Below are positions 59,513-64,000 of a DNA stretch of 64,000 nt, piece by piece. Both the position numbers and the translations under genes were made by a program. The notes beneath the pieces are model-generated. The model did no database searches, had not been told where the DNA came from, and saw nothing but the letters and a program-made list of their open reading frames with translations. The stretch is taken from positions 4,330,392 to 4,394,391 of the forward strand of contig NZ_KI911783.1 of assembly GCF_000515415.1 (NCBI RefSeq), in the 5' to 3' direction. This DNA comes from Bradyrhizobium sp. WSM1417 (GTDB lineage Bacteria; Pseudomonadota; Alphaproteobacteria; Rhizobiales; Xanthobacteraceae). The number at the start of each line of letters is the position of its first letter. The stretch's first letter is position 1.

Positions 59513-60328
59513 ATGATGCGTCTTTTCGCGCGAGTGATGCTCGCGATGTGTCTGGCCGTTGTAGCCAGCGTCAATGCGCAGGCGCAGACCAGGCCCAAGG
59601 TCACGACGTCAGGACCGGATTTTCCCAAGGCCGCGCTGTTCGTCGGCAACAGCTTCTTCTACTACAACAACGGCATGCCCGGGCATCTCTCCTTCATGGA
59701 GCGGGCTGCCTATCCCGAAGACAAGGCAGCCTATCGCAACACCATGGCAACGATCGGCGGCTCCGGCCTCGATTGGCACGACATGGACAATCTGCTGCGG
59801 CCGGGCGGCCTCGGCGGCTATTCGTTCGACGAGCAGAACAACGTCGTCTTCAACAAGCCGGGCAGGCAGTACGACGCCGTCGTGATGATGGATTGCAGCC
59901 AGTGCCCCATCCATCCGCAATTGCAGGACGCGTTCGCGACCTTCGCGAAGAAGGACAGCGAGATCGTCCGCTCCCACGGCATGCGCCCGGTCGTGTTCAT
60001 GTCCTGGGCCTATGCCGACAAGCCTGAGATGACGGAAGCGCTGGCCGAGGCCTACACGATCGCAGGCAACGCCAATGATGCACTGGTCATTCCCGCAGGC
60101 CTTGCCTTCGCACGCGTGCGCAAGCTGCAGCCCGAGCTCAATCTGTATGCGCCGGACAAGCGGCACCCGAGCCCCGCAGGCACGTATCTGGCGACCTGCG
60201 TGACCTTCGCCGCGCTGACGGGCCGCTCGCCGGTCGGCAATTCCTACACGATGGGACTGGACGCACCGACGGTGGAGCTGCTGCAAAAAGCAGCGTGGGA
60301 CACGGTGCAGGACTATTACGGGCGCTGA
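59513..60328 (+). CDS. Secreted SGNH-hydrolase-like protein
   Basis: A 271-residue protein with a signal peptide (RVMLAMCLAVVASVNAQAQ) and SGNH-type blocks: FVGNSFFYYNNGMPG near 43-57 (the GDS-like block I with Ser in GNS), then VVFMSWAYADKPEM near 160 and the C-terminal block V DKRHPSPAGTYLA (Asp/His) near 221-233. It probably acts on an ester or carbohydrate in the periplasm; the substrate is unknown. GGAGG precedes the start. It converges on xthA with one base between stops. Confidence 0.78.
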   Translation: MMRLFARVMLAMCLAVVASVNAQAQTRPKVTTSGPDFPKAALFVGNSFFYYNNGMPGHLSFMERAAYPEDKAAYRNTMATIGGSGLDWHDMDNLLRPGGLGGYSFDEQNNVVFNKPGRQYDAVVMMDCSQCPIHPQLQDAFATFAKKDSEIVRSHGMRPVVFMSWAYADKPEMTEALAEAYTIAGNANDALVIPAGLAFARVRKLQPELNLYAPDKRHPSPAGTYLATCVTFAALTGRSPVGNSYTMGLDAPTVELLQKAAWDTVQDYYGR

Positions 60329-60329
60329 C

Positions 60330-61100
60330 CTAGCGCAGCACCACCCACGCCGGTGCGTGATCGCTCGCGCCTTCCTCGCCGCGAACCTTCTTGTCCACGC
60401 CGGCTTTTGCCAGGCGTGAGGCGAGGGCAGGGCTGAGCAGGAGATGATCGAGCCGCAGGCCCGCATCGCGCGGCCAGCGGTTTCGCTTGTAATCCCAGAA
60501 GGTGTAGATGCGTTTCTCCGGGTGCAGTTCGCGGATCGCGTCACACCAGCCTTGCGCCACCAGCGAGGCAAAAGCTGCACGGCTCTTCGGCTGGATCAAG
60601 GCATCCTTGTCCCACGAGCGCGTCGGATAGATGTCGATCTCATCAGGCGCAACGTTGTAGTCGCCGGCGAGCACCACGGGCAGGTCCTGCTTGATCAACG
60701 TTCTGGCATGGCGCTTGAGCCGCGCGAACCAGTCGAGCTTGTAGTCGAATTTCGGTCCCGGTTGCGGATTGCCGTTCGGCAGGTAGATGCTGGTGACGAT
60801 GACACCGCGTACCGCGGCCTCGATGTAGCGGGCTTCGTGATCGGCAGGCTTTCCCGGCAAGCGATCGCGGGTGAGAATGGGCTCGGCATTGCGGGCCAGG
60901 ATGGCGACGCCGTTCCAGGTCTTCTGTCCACACCACACTGCGCCGTAACCGGCCTTTTCGATCGCGGCCGCCGGAAATTCGCCATCACTTGCCTTCAACT
61001 CCTGAAGTGCGACGACGTCGGGCTTCGCCGTTCGCATCCATGCCAACAGATTGGGCAGGCGCCGATTGATGTTGTTGATGTTGAATGTCGCGATCTTCAT
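60330..61100 (-). CDS. xthA: Exodeoxyribonuclease III
   Basis: A 256-residue exonuclease III-family AP endonuclease: MKIATFNINNINRRLPNLLA with Asn7, LQELKASDG (catalytic Glu near 34), SIYLPNGNPQPG near 100, LAGDYNVAPDEIDIYP near 145, and the C-terminal EEGASDHAPAWVVL. It removes abasic sites and 3' blocks in base-excision repair. The family markers and length are normal. It is divergent from a small Cys-rich gene. Confidence 0.92.
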   Translation of the reverse strand: MKIATFNINNINRRLPNLLAWMRTAKPDVVALQELKASDGEFPAAAIEKAGYGAVWCGQKTWNGVAILARNAEPILTRDRLPGKPADHEARYIEAAVRGVIVTSIYLPNGNPQPGPKFDYKLDWFARLKRHARTLIKQDLPVVLAGDYNVAPDEIDIYPTRSWDKDALIQPKSRAAFASLVAQGWCDAIRELHPEKRIYTFWDYKRNRWPRDAGLRLDHLLLSPALASRLAKAGVDKKVRGEEGASDHAPAWVVLR

Positions 61101-61140
61101 GTAGAGCTACCGGCTCCTGCCTTCCGTTACCGGAGAAACA

Positions 61141-61359
61141 ATGTCCAAGTTGAGCTTTGCCGTTATCGCCGTCGCCGTTGCGTTCTCCGGGGGCGTCTCG
61201 GCACAATCATCCGATCCACGCGGCGCGTGCAAGGCGGACTATGACAAATTCTGCGCCGGCATTGCGCCGGGTGGCGGCATCGTCGCCTGCCTCAACGCCA
61301 AGCGCGACAAGCTCAGCGCAACTTGCAAGACGGCGCTGGACAGCAGGAAAAAGAAGTAA
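61141..61359 (+). CDS. Small secreted cysteine-rich-repeat protein
   Basis: A 72-residue protein with a signal peptide (FAVIAVAVAFSGGVSAQS) and one Cys-rich (GLG1-like) repeat: CKADYDKFCAGIAPGGGIVA, then CLNAKRDKLSATC, with a lysine tail. Single-repeat versions are common in Bradyrhizobium as small periplasmic proteins without known function. Divergent from xthA across 40 bp, so the promoters must overlap; convergent with alr at 12 bp. Confidence 0.78.
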   Translation: MSKLSFAVIAVAVAFSGGVSAQSSDPRGACKADYDKFCAGIAPGGGIVACLNAKRDKLSATCKTALDSRKKK

Positions 61360-61371
61360 GCGGCGCGCTGC

Positions 61372-62658
61372 TCAGCCCGGCAGCGGCGGCGGGCTCGCGG
61401 GCTGCTCGATCGGCGGCGGAGCGGGCGGTTGCTGCTCGACCGCCTGTGCGGGCGCCGGCTTGGCCAGCGGCTCCACCACATTCCCGCCCTTGTAGATGCG
61501 GGCGTAGCGGCGGCCGAGGCTGGTCAGCACCTCGTAGCCGATCGTTCCGAAATGATGCGCGAGCTCGTCGACGGTGATGCCCTCGCCGAGCAGCGTCACC
61601 ATGTGGCCGCGCCGCGCCGCGTTCGGCGGCAGATCGGTGATGTCGATCGCGATCAGATCCATCGAGACGCGGCCGGCGACCGGACAGCGCTTGCCGGCGA
61701 CGATGACCTCGGCGCCGCGGGTGCCATCGTTGGAGCTTGCGGCGCGGAAATAGCCGTCGGCATAGCCGACCGCGATGATCGCCAGTTTCGTCGGCCGCCG
61801 TGCGGTCCAGGTGCCGCCATAGCCGACGCTCTCGCCGCGCTCGATATTGCGGATCTGCACGATGCGGGCCTTGAGATCGACCACCGGCTGCATCGGATTG
61901 TCGGCCTCCGGCGTCGGGTTGACGCCGTAGAGCGCGGCGCCCGGCCGCACCATGTCGAACTGGAAGGGCGCGCCGAGAAAGACGCCTGACGAATTGGCGA
62001 GCGCCGCCGGCACGCCGGAGAATTCGCTGGCGATGCCGCGGAAGGCCGCGAGTTGCTTGGCGTTCACCGGGTTGTTGAGCTGTTCGGCCGAAACCAGATG
62101 GCTCATCACCAGCGTGATGCCGTGATCGCCGGCGTTGATGCGGGGGATGATGGCCTGTGCTTCCGCAAGCGTCAGGCCGAGCCGATTCATGCCGGTGTCG
62201 ATGTGGATGGCGGCGCCACCGGTCCAGCCGGTGCGGCGGCAGAACACGTCCCACTCGGCAAGCTCGTTGAGATCGCCGATCACGGGGCGGCAGTTGATCT
62301 GGGCGTAGTGCTCGCCCGTGTTCTGGAAATAGCCGCCGAGCACGTAGATCGCAGGCTCCGGCACCGCCGCGCGCACCTTGCGCGCTTCCTCGATGGTAGC
62401 GACGAAGAAGGTTTTGCAGCCGGCCTTGTTCAGGGCACGCGCGACTTGCTCGGCGCCGCAGCCATAGGCGTCTGCCTTGATCACTGCCGAACATTCGGCC
62501 GGCACCGCCGTCTTCTCGAGCTTGCGCCAATTGGCGATGATGGCGTCGAGGTCGACGGTGAGCACGCCGCCGAAGGTCGCGAGCGCGGCAGCCTGATTGG
62601 CCTCCGCGGAGAGAAGGCCGGATTGCGGGATCATTTTCGGGTCGGACGCCATTGTCAT
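61372..62658 (-). CDS. alr: Alanine racemase
   Basis: A 428-residue PLP enzyme. The PLP lysine is in SAVIKADAYGCGAEQVARAL near 58, GMNRLGLT near 153-160, and the catalytic tyrosine is in ESVGYGGTWTA near 276. It supplies D-alanine for peptidoglycan. An N-terminal extension of about 30 residues and a Pro-rich C-terminal tail (PAPAQAVEQQPPAPPPIEQP) make it longer than the usual 360-380. The tail is odd for a cytoplasmic enzyme. It follows dnaB on the same strand with 45 bp between. Confidence 0.93.
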   Translation of the reverse strand: MTMASDPKMIPQSGLLSAEANQAAALATFGGVLTVDLDAIIANWRKLEKTAVPAECSAVIKADAYGCGAEQVARALNKAGCKTFFVATIEEARKVRAAVPEPAIYVLGGYFQNTGEHYAQINCRPVIGDLNELAEWDVFCRRTGWTGGAAIHIDTGMNRLGLTLAEAQAIIPRINAGDHGITLVMSHLVSAEQLNNPVNAKQLAAFRGIASEFSGVPAALANSSGVFLGAPFQFDMVRPGAALYGVNPTPEADNPMQPVVDLKARIVQIRNIERGESVGYGGTWTARRPTKLAIIAVGYADGYFRAASSNDGTRGAEVIVAGKRCPVAGRVSMDLIAIDITDLPPNAARRGHMVTLLGEGITVDELAHHFGTIGYEVLTSLGRRYARIYKGGNVVEPLAKPAPAQAVEQQPPAPPPIEQPASPPPLPG

Positions 62659-62703
62659 GGCGCCGTTTTACGCAAGAGGCCGGTCAGGTTCAACCCAGGG
62701 AAC

Positions 62704-64000
62704 TCAGTAGTCGCCGCCGCCGCGGTCCGGCACCTGGCTGTCCGGCGCGAGGTCGCCGAACCGTGTGATCGACGCTTCGAAGGCCACGTCGACGGTGCCG
62801 GTCGGGCCGTGGCGCTGCTTGCCGATGATGACTTCGGCCTTGCCATGCGCAAGATCCATGTCCAGGCGCCATTTTTCGTGCTCGGGTGTACCCGGGCGCG
62901 GCTCCTTGTTTCCGAGGTAATATTCCTCGCGGTAGACGAACAGCACGACGTCGGCGTCCTGCTCGATCGAGCCCGATTCGCGCAAATCCGAGAGCTGCGG
63001 CCGCTTGTCGTCACGGGATTCGACCTGGCGCGAGAGCTGCGAGAGCGCAATCACGGGCACGCTCAGTTCCTTGGCGAGCGCTTTCAGGCTGGTCGTGATC
63101 TCGGTGATTTCCTGCACGCGGTTTTCGCTGCGCTTGCCCGAACCCGACAAGAGCTGGATGTAATCGATGACGATGAGGTCGAGGCCCTTCTGCCGCTTCA
63201 GCCGGCGGGCGCGCGCCATCAGCTGCGCAATCGAGAGACCGCCCGTTTCGTCGACATAGAAGGGCAGCGACTGCAGCTCGATCGAGACCTCGCGGATCTT
63301 CTCGAAATCGGCCTCGGAGATGCCGCCGCGGCGGATCGACGAGGAGGGGATGCCGGTGCGCTCGGCCACGATACGTGTGGCGAGCTGGTCGGCCGACATT
63401 TCGCAGGAGAAGAAGCCGATGACGCCGCCATGGGCGGCCCTCATGGTGCCGTCGGCCTGGAGCTCTGGAACGTAGGCCCGGGCGACGTTGTAGGCGATGT
63501 TGGTTGCAAGCGAGGTCTTGCCCATGCCGGGGCGGCCGGCGACGATGATGAGGTCGGAGTGCTGCAATCCGCCCATCTTGGTGTCGAGGTCGCGCAGGCC
63601 GGTCGAGATGCCCGACAGCTTTCCGTCGCGCTGGAACGCTTTCGCGGCCAGATCGACCGCAAGCGTCAGCGCCTGCGAGAATTTCTGGAAGCCGCCGTCA
63701 TAGCGACCGGATTCGGCGAGTTCGTAGAGGCGGCGTTCGGCGTCCTCGATCTGCGCCCGTGGCGCGAAGTCAACAGGGGCGTCATAGGCGACATTGACCA
63801 TGTCCTCGCCGATGCCGATCAGGTCGCGTCGCAATGCCAGATCGTAGATGGTGCGCCCATAATCCTGGGCATTGATGATGGTGGTCGCTTCGGCGGCGAG
63901 GCGCGCCAGATATTGCCCGATGGTCATGCCGCCGATGTCGGTGTCGGCGGGCAGGAATGTCTTCAGCGTGACGGGCGTCGCGATCTTGCCCATCCGGATC
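62704..64000 (-). CDS. dnaB: Replicative DNA helicase DnaB (N-terminus beyond right edge)
   Basis: The visible 431 codons cover all but roughly the first 70 residues, because IRMGKIATPVTLKTFLP at the edge is the family's N-terminal domain end. Walker A is VAGRPGMGKTSLATN, Walker B is LIVIDYIQLLSG, and the arginine-finger/Q-loop parts LSQLSRQVESRDDKRPQLSD and RESGSIEQDADVVLFVYREE follow. DnaB is the hexameric helicase of the replication fork. The dnaB-alr order is that of related alphaproteobacteria. The start lies outside the window. Confidence 0.94.
   Translation of the reverse strand, partial: IRMGKIATPVTLKTFLPADTDIGGMTIGQYLARLAAEATTIINAQDYGRTIYDLALRRDLIGIGEDMVNVAYDAPVDFAPRAQIEDAERRLYELAESGRYDGGFQKFSQALTLAVDLAAKAFQRDGKLSGISTGLRDLDTKMGGLQHSDLIIVAGRPGMGKTSLATNIAYNVARAYVPELQADGTMRAAHGGVIGFFSCEMSADQLATRIVAERTGIPSSSIRRGGISEADFEKIREVSIELQSLPFYVDETGGLSIAQLMARARRLKRQKGLDLIVIDYIQLLSGSGKRSENRVQEITEITTSLKALAKELSVPVIALSQLSRQVESRDDKRPQLSDLRESGSIEQDADVVLFVYREEYYLGNKEPRPGTPEHEKWRLDMDLAHGKAEVIIGKQRHGPTGTVDVAFEASITRFGDLAPDSQVPDRGGGDY

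Overview
The window looks like chromosome of a Bradyrhizobium-type alphaproteobacterium (Nitrobacteraceae). The base composition is GC-rich throughout. The order dnaB-alr, radA-cvpA-purF and TPR protein-lipoprotein-der is typical of the group, as are a livGFKHM transporter, an orfA-pit phosphate locus and a GGAAC-N17-CGTT general-stress promoter. The intergenic palindromic repeats resemble families I recall from Bradyrhizobium genomes. No rRNA, tRNA, CRISPR array, insertion sequence or phage was seen.

Layout. 1-17 kb is accessory and regulator-rich. It holds a leftward redox/methyltransferase cluster (one member frameshifted) facing a LysR gene, a Phd/VapC-type toxin-antitoxin pair with a clear operator, a LysR gene divergent from a DsbA-MBL-SnoaL operon that ends in a strong terminator, an orphan SUFU-domain protein, AraC and ArsR regulators beside small enzymes, and two hydrolases. 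17-30 kb holds single-gene or two-gene units: a deformylase-like protein without its usual metal ligands, MFS, MarR-GNAT fusion, Lin0512, GNAT, a serine-hydrolase pseudogene, a DUF2892-ECF sigma-CMD operon, a stress-promoter-driven micro-protein, GST, TetR-TauE, CsaA-like and ArsC-like proteins.

30-37 kb is transport: a complete branched-chain amino-acid type ABC system, then DUF47-Pit phosphate uptake with a PHO-box-like site, then a SugE exporter behind what reads as a guanidine-II (mini-ykkC) riboswitch. 37-64 kb is mostly housekeeping: prfC, nnrU, an acyl-CoA synthetase, the der cluster, purF, cvpA, radA, xthA, alr and dnaB. Interspersed are a second Liv-type binding protein, a periplasmic sugar-type binding protein coupled to a membrane GGDEF-EAL protein, an L,D-transpeptidase and several small secreted proteins.

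The most interesting items are the riboswitch with its predicted switching helix, the binding-protein/GGDEF-EAL pair without a transporter, the ligand-depleted deformylase paralogue, the stress promoter feeding a 47-residue membrane peptide, and a molecular fossil at 8.1 kb of the hydrolase gene located at 11.4-12.7 kb. I found no single large undescribed system.
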